From NCBI GenBank assembly GCA_002411085.1, contig DHQK01000191.1:28233-34545 (forward strand): 6,313 nucleotides of DNA, in the 5' to 3' direction. Shown piece by piece: positions 1-6,219 of the stretch (position 1 is the first letter of the stretch; each line of letters begins with the position of its first letter). The DNA comes from Marinilabilia sp. UBA5340. Its GTDB lineage: Bacteria > Bacteroidota > Bacteroidia > Bacteroidales > Marinilabiliaceae. Made by a program: the position numbers and the translations under genes. The notes below the pieces were generated by a model. It was not told the DNA's origin and did not search any database. It saw nothing but the letters and a program-made list of their open reading frames with translations.

Positions 1-453
1 GTAATGGCCATTTTGTTTGCTGTAGCCCGACTCAGACCCAACTTTAGTGTTTACCTGTTCCTGATAGGCCCTGTAAAACTGAAGTATCTGGCGCTCGGAG
101 CTTTTATTATTGATCTGATAAGTATTCCCGGAATGGCCAATGCCGGTGGTCATCTTGCCCATATCGGCGGGGCACTCATCGGAATCTATTACGGATGGAG
201 ATTGTCAGAAGGCAAAATAAAAGGAGATTTTTTCGATAACATGGCACAAAAATCGGAAGGGTTGTTTAAGAAAAAATCGAAGCTCAAAGTAAAACACCGT
301 CGTCCGATGACCGATCTGGAATACAATGCAAAAAAGGTCAAACGTCAAAAAGAGTTGGACAGAATCCTGGAAAAAATAAAACAAAGCGGATACGACAGCC
401 TTAGCAAGGAAGAAAAACAGATGCTTTTTAATGCCAGTCAGGACAACAATTAA
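1..453 (+). CDS. Rhomboid-family intramembrane serine protease, C-terminal part (5' end outside window)
   Basis: Rhomboids cleave transmembrane substrates inside the membrane with a Ser-His dyad. The reading frame is open from base 1, so the ATG at base 4 is very likely an internal codon. What remains starts with ILFAVARLRPNF, which in rhomboids follows just after the GxSG nucleophile motif, so the catalytic serine should lie just upstream of the window. Numbering from that Met, a VKLKY segment (24-28) leads to a membrane helix, then NAGGHLAHIGGALIG (46-60). His53 in AHIGG matches the catalytic histidine of the last core helix. After residue 66 comes a Lys-rich cytoplasmic tail ending in a short helical module (about 107-145, with SGYDSLSKEEKQMLF) that I have seen on Bacteroidota rhomboids. 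The next gene starts 12 bases after the stop, so the two are probably cotranscribed. The family call is firm; the substrate is unknown. Confidence 0.88.
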   Translation, partial: VMAILFAVARLRPNFSVYLFLIGPVKLKYLALGAFIIDLISIPGMANAGGHLAHIGGALIGIYYGWRLSEGKIKGDFFDNMAQKSEGLFKKKSKLKVKHRRPMTDLEYNAKKVKRQKELDRILEKIKQSGYDSLSKEEKQMLFNASQDNN

Positions 454-465
454 AATTCCGATCCA

Positions 466-1572
466 TTGAAACGCCTATTTCGATCCATATCACTTCTTGT
501 CACCATTGTTTTTGCTTTGGCCTTACTGGCCTCCATGGCAGTCATTTATATAAGCCCTGCAAAAATTCATTTTCTGGCACTTTCCGGTTTTCTGTTTCCG
601 GCACTGTGGGTAGTCAACTTACTCCTTTTGCTTATCCACATAGCCCGCAAAAGTCCAAGGTTTCTGTTACCTCTAATTGTTTTGGCTCTTAGTTGGAACC
701 AGTGGAACAATGTATTCAGACTCTCTGGTGAGAAGTCTCCGGAAGACATGAACAGGCCGTTAAAGGTAATATCATACAATACCCGAATGTTTGACTATTA
801 CGAGTGGTCTGATCAGCAAAACACTCCTGAAGCCATTTATGAATATCTTCGCGCTGAAAACCCGGATATCATTTGTTTTCAGGAATATTTCACTTCCAAC
901 CGCAAAGAAGGATATCTGCCCAATCAAACCCGCGCCAGATTCAGAGCGCTGGGATATCAGCACATCGAATATCTTTACGATAATGGGCAAGGAACAGGAT
1001 ACGGTATTGCGACGTTCTCCCGATATCCAATTGTCAACAAAGGCTCACTGCCATTCCGCGACAGTAAAAATATGGCCATATTTACCGATCTCAATGTGGA
1101 CGGTAAAATCATAAGGGTTTTCAATAATCATCTGGAATCTATAGGATTCAAGGAAAACGATTTTAATGTAATAGACAGCCTGAAATTTGAAATGGATGAA
1201 CAACAGCGACAGGGAATCAAACAAATTGTAAATAAAATGTCAAGGGCATTCCGGCAACGGTCGTCTCAGGCGGAAATTCTCTCCCGTCATATCAATAATT
1301 CCCCCTATCCGGTAATTGTTTGCGGTGATTTCAACGACACTCCGATCTCCTATGTTTACCGAACCATGCGAGGTGACTTAAAAGATGCATTCCGCGAATC
1401 AGGATCAGGCATGGGAGGGACATACAATGGTCGTCTGCCTTCACTGCGGATTGATTACATTTTTCACGATCCGGCCTTTAATTCCTATGATTTCAAACGA
1501 CATAAAATAGAATATTCGGATCATTATCCCGTTTCTACTATAATAGAAATGAATCCCGGAAAAAAGGAATAA
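466..1572 (+). CDS. Membrane-anchored endonuclease/exonuclease/phosphatase (EEP) family protein
   Basis: This 368-residue protein has a hydrophobic N-terminus with about three membrane segments (roughly 6-30, 36-60 and 66-82), followed by an EEP (DNase I/AP endonuclease/inositol phosphatase fold) domain from about residue 100 to the end. The metal and catalytic motifs are all visible: Asn105 in SYNTR, Glu140 in CFQEY, His222 in NNHLES, Asp288 and Asn290 in CGDFND, Asp330 in RIDYIF, and Asp352-His353 in SDHYP. It should therefore be an active Mg-dependent phosphodiesterase or phosphatase facing one side of the inner membrane; the substrate (nucleic acid, lipid or sugar phosphate) cannot be read from the sequence. 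The start is TTG: no ATG lies between the upstream in-frame stop and codon 24, and starting at Met24 would cut through the first membrane helix. No Shine-Dalgarno sequence is visible. It probably shares an operon with the rhomboid gene. Confidence 0.88.
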   Translation: MKRLFRSISLLVTIVFALALLASMAVIYISPAKIHFLALSGFLFPALWVVNLLLLLIHIARKSPRFLLPLIVLALSWNQWNNVFRLSGEKSPEDMNRPLKVISYNTRMFDYYEWSDQQNTPEAIYEYLRAENPDIICFQEYFTSNRKEGYLPNQTRARFRALGYQHIEYLYDNGQGTGYGIATFSRYPIVNKGSLPFRDSKNMAIFTDLNVDGKIIRVFNNHLESIGFKENDFNVIDSLKFEMDEQQRQGIKQIVNKMSRAFRQRSSQAEILSRHINNSPYPVIVCGDFNDTPISYVYRTMRGDLKDAFRESGSGMGGTYNGRLPSLRIDYIFHDPAFNSYDFKRHKIEYSDHYPVSTIIEMNPGKKE

Positions 1573-1620
1573 CGAGAAAAGACAAATAAAATATACGACT
1601 ATGCTCCGCTAAAAAATAGC

Positions 1621-1644
1621 TTAATCGCAAAGACGCAATGAAGT
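1621..1644. repeat. Short CGCAAAGA-type intergenic repeat
   Basis: The intergenic segment TTAATCGCAAAGACGCAATG, continuing AAGT, contains two adjacent 8-base units, CGCAAAGA (1626-1633) and CGCAATGA (1634-1641), which match at 7 of 8 positions. From general familiarity, strings built on CGCAAAGACGCAAAG occur scattered between genes in many Bacteroidota and other bacteria, so this may be a decayed copy of such an element. Only this one copy is seen here. The rest of the 1573-1711 gap is AT-rich, with no RNA gene, clear promoter or terminator that I can identify. Confidence 0.4.
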
Positions 1645-1711
1645 AAAAATTTAACGGATCATTGATATCCTAAGAAGCCTGAAAACCCATTAACAATTAA
1701 AATCTCTTCGG

Positions 1712-2506
1712 ATGAAACAATATAAAGAATTGCTGCAACGCGTCCTCGATGAAGGGGTCAAAAAAGAAGACCGGACAGGAACCGGTACCATCAGTGTTTT
1801 TGGGCACCAGATGCGCTTTGATCTGCAAGCCGGTTTCCCCCTGCTCACCACCAAAAAAGTTCACCTGAAATCAATTATACATGAACTTTTGTGGTTCATC
1901 AAAGGAAGTACCAACGTCAAATATCTTCAGGAAAACGGTGTACGCATCTGGAACGAGTGGGCCAAAGACGATGGAGAATTGGGTCCCATTTATGGTTACC
2001 AATGGCGCTCCTGGCCCGATGCAAGGGGAGGTCACATCGATCAGTTAAAGCAAGTTATCGAATCCATCCAAAAAACACCCGATTCCCGCAGGCACATTGT
2101 GAGTGCATGGAATGTAGGCCAACTGGAAGATATGCAGCTTCCTCCCTGCCATATTTTATTCCAGTTTTATGTTGCTGACGGAAAACTAAGTTGTCAGCTC
2201 TATCAGCGAAGTGCCGACATTTTCCTGGGAGTGCCCTTCAACATTGCCTCCTATGCTCTGTTGACCATGATGGTGGCACAGGCAACCAATCTGGAGCCTG
2301 GTGATTTTATTCATACACTGGGAGATGCACACATTTACCTCAATCACATCGATCAGGTAAAACTCCAACTTTCCAGATCGCCGCGACATCTGCCTACCAT
2401 GACCATCAACCCTGAGGTGAAAGACATAGACGATTTTAAATATGAAGATTTTCAATTGAGCGACTACGATCCACATCCACATATCAAGGGAAAGATTTCA
2501 GTTTAA
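1712..2506 (+). CDS. thyA: Thymidylate synthase
   Basis: The enzyme makes dTMP from dUMP, using 5,10-methylenetetrahydrofolate as both carbon donor and reductant, and releases dihydrofolate; it is a cytoplasmic homodimer. The protein has 264 residues, the same length as the E. coli enzyme, and the key residues fall at the same numbers. Arg21 in EDRTGTGT is the mobile phosphate-binding arginine, Cys146 in PPCHILFQFYV is the nucleophile, Arg166-Ser167 in QLYQRS bind the dUMP phosphate, and Asp169 and Asn177 (in GVPFN) bind the base. DAHIYLNH is also present. The ATG at 1712 gives the canonical N-terminus MKQYKELLQRVLDEGVKKEDR. folA follows after 18 bases, so the product dihydrofolate is reduced by the enzyme of the next gene. 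I see no good promoter or Shine-Dalgarno sequence in the 139-base upstream gap. There is no sign of damage. Confidence 0.98.
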   Translation: MKQYKELLQRVLDEGVKKEDRTGTGTISVFGHQMRFDLQAGFPLLTTKKVHLKSIIHELLWFIKGSTNVKYLQENGVRIWNEWAKDDGELGPIYGYQWRSWPDARGGHIDQLKQVIESIQKTPDSRRHIVSAWNVGQLEDMQLPPCHILFQFYVADGKLSCQLYQRSADIFLGVPFNIASYALLTMMVAQATNLEPGDFIHTLGDAHIYLNHIDQVKLQLSRSPRHLPTMTINPEVKDIDDFKYEDFQLSDYDPHPHIKGKISV

Positions 2507-2524
2507 AAACAGCTTATTTTCAGC

Positions 2525-3016
2525 ATGGATATATCACTTATTGTTGCCACCGACGAAAACAACGGCATTGGAATCAATGGCGACCAGCCGGCTTTTATCA
2601 GGGCCGACCTGAAACGCTTTAAAGCACTGACTACGGGCAATACCATTGTAATGGGCCGGAAAACTTTTGAAGCCCTCCCCAAAGGCGCGTTGCCCAACAG
2701 GCGAAATATTGTTATTTCAAGACAAAACAATTTGGCTCCCGAAGGATGTGAAGTCATTGCAACCCCCGGAAAACTAGAAGAGATCTGCTCTCCGAAGGAA
2801 AAAGTTTTTATTATAGGAGGCGGAGAAATTTACAAACTGTTTTTCCCAAAGGCAACACAACTTTTAGTGACCCTGATTCACCATAAATTCGATACGATAG
2901 ACACCTGGTTCCCTGAAATTGATCCCCAAAACTGGGACATAGAAAGCCAGGAAGGTCCGTTTAAAGATCCACAAAACGAATTATCCTATTCTTATATCAA
3001 CTATATAAGAAAGTAA
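2525..3016 (+). CDS. folA: Dihydrofolate reductase
   Basis: This enzyme reduces dihydrofolate to tetrahydrofolate with NADPH, restoring the cofactor oxidised by thymidylate synthase, which is encoded immediately upstream. The 163-residue length is normal. It opens with ISLIVATDENNGIG, and Asp28 in RADLKRFK matches the catalytic acid (Asp27 in E. coli). NADPH-binding segments are VMGRKTFEALP and FIIGGGEIY, and LLVTLI carries the threonine equivalent to Thr113. The block LPKGALPNRRNIVISR is of the type I associate with Bacteroidales DHFRs. By gap-free alignment the loop before the catalytic acid reads GDQPAFIRAD where E. coli has NAMPWNLPAD, so Met20 becomes Gln21 and the usually invariant Trp22 becomes Ala23. 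All else looks intact, so I treat it as functional. It is probably cotranscribed with thyA and ends 8 bases from a convergent gene, with no convincing terminator between them. Confidence 0.95.
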   Translation: MDISLIVATDENNGIGINGDQPAFIRADLKRFKALTTGNTIVMGRKTFEALPKGALPNRRNIVISRQNNLAPEGCEVIATPGKLEEICSPKEKVFIIGGGEIYKLFFPKATQLLVTLIHHKFDTIDTWFPEIDPQNWDIESQEGPFKDPQNELSYSYINYIRK

Positions 3017-3024
3017 TCGCCGGG

Positions 3025-3861
3025 CTAATCAAACGGCAAAAAGCTCGTGGCAACATGTGCATACCGTACTTTGTCATCAAAAGTATTGGCAAATTCCATG
3101 AAAGCTGGAAGGCCGGTGCAATGACAAAGTCCGAATTGTCCTACGTCCAGCTCTTTAAAAGCATGCACTGTTTTTGAAATACGCCCTTTGGAGTCCCCTT
3201 TCAAATGGGTGCCACCCAGCACCAGTTTAATGTGATCTTTGCCACTGATTTTCATGGCTGAACGACAGATGTTGGCAATTCCCCGATGAGCACAACCCGC
3301 CAAAACTACAATTCCTTCCGGATGATCAAAAAGCATAAACAACTCATCGTCGAACTGATCAGGTCTTAATTGATCGCCATCGTTTATCAACATTGACTGA
3401 GCCGGCTGCTCAAATTCGTAATAGTGCCCAATTTCCGTGACAACTTTTAGTTCGGGAGCCAACTCCATAATTTGGGAGACCGTCCGGAAACGGTTTTTGT
3501 AACGTTCTACAATCTCCGGGTCAATTCCGATAAAACGCGGGGCTCCGGTACTTTTGGACATCTTCTGAGCGAAAGCCCCGGGTTTCAACCAGACAGGTGC
3601 ATGTTCATTCACCTGAAAGAAGGCCTCCAGCCCTCCTGTATGATCATAATGTCCGTGACTAATTACCACATCATCTATTTGCGAAAGATCCATATTCAGT
3701 CGCTTCGCGTTATGAATCAATAAATCGCTTTGTCCTGTATCAAATAAGATCTGCCTGCCTCCGGTTTTTACCAGGTAAGAAAGACCGTGTTCTCCTTTTG
3801 TGCCTTGTTGATACGCAAGATTCTCGACCAATGTAATAATCTCTATAACTGAATTTTGCAT
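3025..3861 (-). CDS. MBL-fold metallohydrolase, dihydropterin-synthase-like group (COG1237)
   Basis: This is a 278-residue soluble protein of the metallo-beta-lactamase fold, with a two-metal site. Visible elements are GEHGLSYLV (23-31), LFDTGQS (Asp41), the HxHxDH motif SHGHYDHTGG (His69, His71, Asp73, His74), GCAHRGI (His192), GGTHLKG (His219) and CHCTG (His247). The EHGLS, FDTGQS, GCxHxGI and HCTG set fits the group named after an archaeal enzyme reported to join a dihydropterin to a ribofuranosyl-aminobenzene phosphate in methanopterin synthesis. Most bacterial members are uncharacterised, so the reaction here is unknown. I chose the ATG at 3861; a GTG two codons upstream (3867) is possible but less likely. 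The gene converges on folA and diverges from the sigma gene. The folate neighbours invite a pterin role, but opposite orientation weakens that argument. Confidence 0.85.
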   Translation of the reverse strand: MQNSVIEIITLVENLAYQQGTKGEHGLSYLVKTGGRQILFDTGQSDLLIHNAKRLNMDLSQIDDVVISHGHYDHTGGLEAFFQVNEHAPVWLKPGAFAQKMSKSTGAPRFIGIDPEIVERYKNRFRTVSQIMELAPELKVVTEIGHYYEFEQPAQSMLINDGDQLRPDQFDDELFMLFDHPEGIVVLAGCAHRGIANICRSAMKISGKDHIKLVLGGTHLKGDSKGRISKTVHAFKELDVGQFGLCHCTGLPAFMEFANTFDDKVRYAHVATSFLPFD

Positions 3862-3915
3862 GAACACAGAATAATAAAATTGAACAATTGTAATTTATAA
3901 AAGTAACAAAACCTG

Positions 3916-3948
3916 TGTAACCTTTTTTACCTTTAAGGATATTTAAGG
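3916..3948 (+). promoter_or_regulatory. Candidate ECF-type promoter of the sigma/anti-sigma operon
   Basis: Upstream of the sigma gene, TGTAACC (3916-3922) followed by a T-run resembles the AAC-containing -35 element typical of ECF promoters. A -10 element would fall near 3938-3944 (GATATTT), giving a leader of roughly 20 bases. The proposed -10 area is flanked by two direct copies of TTTAAGG (3932-3938 and 3942-3948) spaced exactly 10 bases apart. If real, the operon would be autoregulated, as is common for ECF sigma genes. The -10 element is not a strong match to any consensus I know, so this is a suggestion by position and the -35 motif only. Confidence 0.35.
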
Positions 3949-3969
3949 GCACGAACCAACAATAAAAAA

Positions 3970-4515
3970 ATGGATTGGCTATCCGACGAAGACATTATGC
4001 AGGAAGTAAAACAGGGAAATACAGACTTGCTGGCTCTTTTATTTCATCGCCACCATAAGCATCTGTTCAACTTCTTTTTGCAAACGGGAGTGGAATATCA
4101 CCACAGCGAAGATCTCATGCAGCAGGTTTTCTATCGTATCCTCAAATACAGGAACAGTTACCGGGAGCATGCCGATTTCAGGAAGTGGATGTTTACCATT
4201 GCCAGAAATATCATGCGAAAACACTTTGAAACGCGCAAACGGCACCAGGAGCAAGATTTGCCTGACATCCTGCTAAACTTTATTGAAAATCAGATAAATA
4301 ATTCAGACGAGGAGGAAAAAATAAAAATCCTGTACACAGCCCTTGAGAATATTCCGGCTCAGGATCGGGAACTTATCAACCTCAGCCGTTTCCAGGGAAT
4401 GAAATATGAGGACATTGCCGAGATTACAGGGACGACAGTTGGAGCCATAAAAGTAAAAATGCACAGGGCAATAAAAAAATTAAGAGATCACTATTTTCAA
4501 AAAGCCGATCAATGA
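3970..4515 (+). CDS. ECF-type RNA polymerase sigma-70 factor
   Basis: This 181-residue protein has the two-domain layout of extracytoplasmic-function sigma factors. Region 2 spans about 20-95 and includes SEDLMQQVFYRILKY (46-60, core RNA polymerase binding) and FRKWMFTIARNIMRKHFETR (70-89, -10 recognition). A short acidic linker around 105-117 follows, then region 4 (about 118-176) with a helix-turn-helix from MKYEDIAEITGTTVGAIKVK into HRAIKKL (144-171) for -35 recognition. There is no region 1.1 or region 3, as expected for the class. The ATG at 3970 gives the usual N-terminus with the LSDEDIMQEVKQGNTDLL helix. Its stop overlaps the next start (ATGA, 4512-4515), so the sigma factor and its anti-sigma factor are probably translationally coupled, keeping their amounts matched. 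The regulon is unknown, but the operon itself is a likely target. Confidence 0.93.
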   Translation: MDWLSDEDIMQEVKQGNTDLLALLFHRHHKHLFNFFLQTGVEYHHSEDLMQQVFYRILKYRNSYREHADFRKWMFTIARNIMRKHFETRKRHQEQDLPDILLNFIENQINNSDEEEKIKILYTALENIPAQDRELINLSRFQGMKYEDIAEITGTTVGAIKVKMHRAIKKLRDHYFQKADQ

Positions 4516-5318
4516 CTACCCAAAAGATAAATACTATGAAATGCAATAACACCCAGATAAACGCTCTTCTCACAGCCTATCTAGACAAGGCACTTACTCC
4601 GGAAGAGACAATAATGGTAGAAGCCCATTTGAATAATTGCAGTGCGTGCCTGCACGAACTTCAGGAAATCAGAAATATTCAGCAACAAATAGAGCAAACT
4701 CCACTTATTGAACCACCTGAAGATGCAGAAAAAAGGTTCCGCCAAATGCTGGAGAAGCAATCTAAACCGAAAAAACGATCCATCACCATTACCGTGGACT
4801 TTTCATGGAAAAAAATTGCTGCAGCAATAATCATCTTTTTAGCCGGGGCCGCCACTGCACTGTTGATTCAACCAAATACTGAAACCAGCAGATCTTCCCT
4901 GGCCAGTTTGGAAAACCAGGTAAGCCAAATGCGGCAGGTTCTAATGGCAGCGCTCATCAAGAATGACTCACCCAGTGACCGATTGAAAGCAGTACAATAT
5001 GCCGAACAAATATCCAAACCTTCACCTGAGGTTACCAACATACTTTTGGAAACGCTCAATCACGATCCAAGCGTAAACGTAAGACTTGCGGCAGCAAATG
5101 CATTGCAGGAATTTGCCATACATAAAGAGGTACGCACTGCATTGGCCGAATCGCTGCAGCAACAATCTGACCCCATGCTACAGATTGTGTTAATCAAAAT
5201 GCTGGTGCAATTGCATGAGCAAAGCGTTGTGCCCACACTTCAGCAATTTTCGCATGACGAGGAAACGCACGAAATGGTAAAAAAAGAAGCTGAAGAAGCA
5301 CTCACTGTATTGCTTTAA
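4512..5318 (+). CDS. Anti-sigma factor: zinc-finger domain, membrane helix, extracytoplasmic HEAT-like domain
   Basis: The 268-residue protein begins with a zf-HC2/ZAS-type anti-sigma domain. Cys11, His39, Cys43 and Cys46 (HLNNCSAC gives the Hx3CxxC motif) can form the zinc site that clamps the cognate ECF sigma factor. One hydrophobic helix (about 102-121, IAAAIIIFLAGAATALLI) follows a Lys-rich stretch, placing the N-terminus in the cytoplasm and the rest outside. After it come a probable short coiled coil (about 130-150) and paired helices of HEAT/ARM type: about 155-183, then LLETLNHDPSVNVRLAAANA and on to residue 202, then about 206-240, then a final helix ending at the C-terminus. That region probably senses or binds a periplasmic partner. 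The ATG at 4512 overlaps the sigma stop; the ATG at 4536 (MKCNN) would lose only eight residues and is equally good for the domain. A DUF4097 gene follows after 71 bases. Function as an anti-sigma factor is inferred from domain and position. Confidence 0.87.
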   Translation: MTTQKINTMKCNNTQINALLTAYLDKALTPEETIMVEAHLNNCSACLHELQEIRNIQQQIEQTPLIEPPEDAEKRFRQMLEKQSKPKKRSITITVDFSWKKIAAAIIIFLAGAATALLIQPNTETSRSSLASLENQVSQMRQVLMAALIKNDSPSDRLKAVQYAEQISKPSPEVTNILLETLNHDPSVNVRLAAANALQEFAIHKEVRTALAESLQQQSDPMLQIVLIKMLVQLHEQSVVPTLQQFSHDEETHEMVKKEAEEALTVLL

Positions 5319-5389
5319 CATCCACCCGCAAATATGTCAAACACCAGGGTTCCCGGCCGGACTCGGACATTAACTTAAAATTTAAAACA

Positions 5390-6199
5390 ATGAAACATAC
5401 AATCATAGTTATTATTGCATTTTGGCTGGCCTGGCAAACAGGTCTGTCACAAAACCAGTACGAGACAGAAATTCCCAATATCAGAAAAGTGCTGATTGAG
5501 AGAATTCCCGGAACACTCCTGATTCAGCAGAGTAAGGAAAATATTTTCAGAATTGAAAGCGACAAAGAACCCCAGATGGAGCTGCAAGACGAACGAGCCC
5601 GGGGACTAAAACCTGTCACTGGTAATTACGACAATACCGGACTGGGACTTGCACTGATCCAGTCGGGGAGCAATGTAACCATTTCGGGCCCCAGCCGACT
5701 GGATTCAGATGGCAACTACACCCTTTTTTTACCCCCTGATGTGGAAGTATCGGTAGACTTTGCCAACCCCTTTTCAGGTGAATTGGTAGAAATCCGGGGA
5801 ATAAAAAATTCGTTGGAAGTAAAAACACTCTCAGGAGATATCAAATTTTCCAACATTACAGGGCCCACTGTTTTTCACTCCATCAGCGGTGATATTGAAG
5901 GAAGTTTCTCTGCCCTCAGCCAGGAAGCTCCATCATCTATCATCAGTATCAGCGGACTTATTGATGTAGCCATGCCCACAAATACAAGCGCAGAAGTAAA
6001 ACTGATGTCGGTTTCAGGAAAAATTTATTCCGGGTTTGAGATTGAAAAAGAAAATGCCCAAAAGAATAAAGACCCCAGAGCCGGGGATCTGTCTCAAATT
6101 TCGGGAATTGGTCAGAAAACCTCCGGAAAAATAAACGGAGGTGGAACTTCGCTGATTTTGCAAAGCATCAGCGGAAATATCTACTTCAGAAACAAATAA
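5390..6199 (+). CDS. Exported DUF4097-type beta-strand repeat protein
   Basis: This 269-residue protein has an N-terminal signal peptide (MKHTIIVIIAFWLAWQTGLS, cleavage expected around 19-22) without a lipobox cysteine, so a soluble periplasmic or surface protein is likely. The body is rich in beta strands. From about residue 140 it carries a recurring S-G-x-I turn at 148, 166, 188, 209, 245 and 261 (SGDI, SGDI, SGLI, SGKI, SGKI, SGNI), the pattern of DUF4097 proteins predicted to form a right-handed beta-helix or stacked beta-sheet. The ending GKINGGG, then ILQSISGNIYFRNK, is typical of the family. No catalytic motif is visible and the molecular function is unknown. The 71-base gap after the anti-sigma gene shows no convincing terminator, so it is probably in the same operon and could be a target, sensor partner or effector of the sigma system. 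Confidence 0.82.
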   Translation: MKHTIIVIIAFWLAWQTGLSQNQYETEIPNIRKVLIERIPGTLLIQQSKENIFRIESDKEPQMELQDERARGLKPVTGNYDNTGLGLALIQSGSNVTISGPSRLDSDGNYTLFLPPDVEVSVDFANPFSGELVEIRGIKNSLEVKTLSGDIKFSNITGPTVFHSISGDIEGSFSALSQEAPSSIISISGLIDVAMPTNTSAEVKLMSVSGKIYSGFEIEKENAQKNKDPRAGDLSQISGIGQKTSGKINGGGTSLILQSISGNIYFRNK

Positions 6200-6219
6200 T
6201 CGTATAAAATCCAATTATC

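Noticed and set aside
791..1114. 107-codon plus-strand open frame inside the EEP gene
   Set aside because: It lies entirely within the EEP coding region in another frame. The EEP frame carries all the catalytic motifs, whereas this translation shows no recognisable domain.
1608..1620. GCTA-AAAAA-TAGC hairpin after the EEP gene
   Set aside because: A 4-base-pair, half-AT stem with no T-run after it is expected by chance in AT-rich sequence.
2186..2482. 98-codon minus-strand open frame antisense to thyA
   Set aside because: It is antisense to the highly conserved thyA sequence, and its translation has no domain or plausible start context; it is a shadow of the real gene.
3019..3042. Possible terminator hairpin between the convergent folA and MBL genes (GCCG...CGGC followed by AAAAA)
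   Set aside because: The stem is only four base pairs with an 11-base loop, it overlaps the end of the MBL coding region, and there is no T-run on the side needed for folA; too weak to call.
3865..3867. GTG as the MBL gene start
   Set aside because: It would add only two residues upstream of a good ATG at 3861 (MQNSVIEIITL), which fits the family's usual N-terminus better.
3862..3915. Bacteroidota-type promoter (TTTG and TAnnTTTG) for the MBL gene on the minus strand
   Set aside because: The nearest match, TACAATTG with an upstream TTTG, has a mismatch and a spacer of only about 14 bases, too short for this promoter class.
5353..5360. CCGGCCGG palindrome between the anti-sigma and DUF4097 genes
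   Set aside because: An 8-base palindrome with no loop and no T-run is not a terminator, and no second copy in the window suggests an operator.
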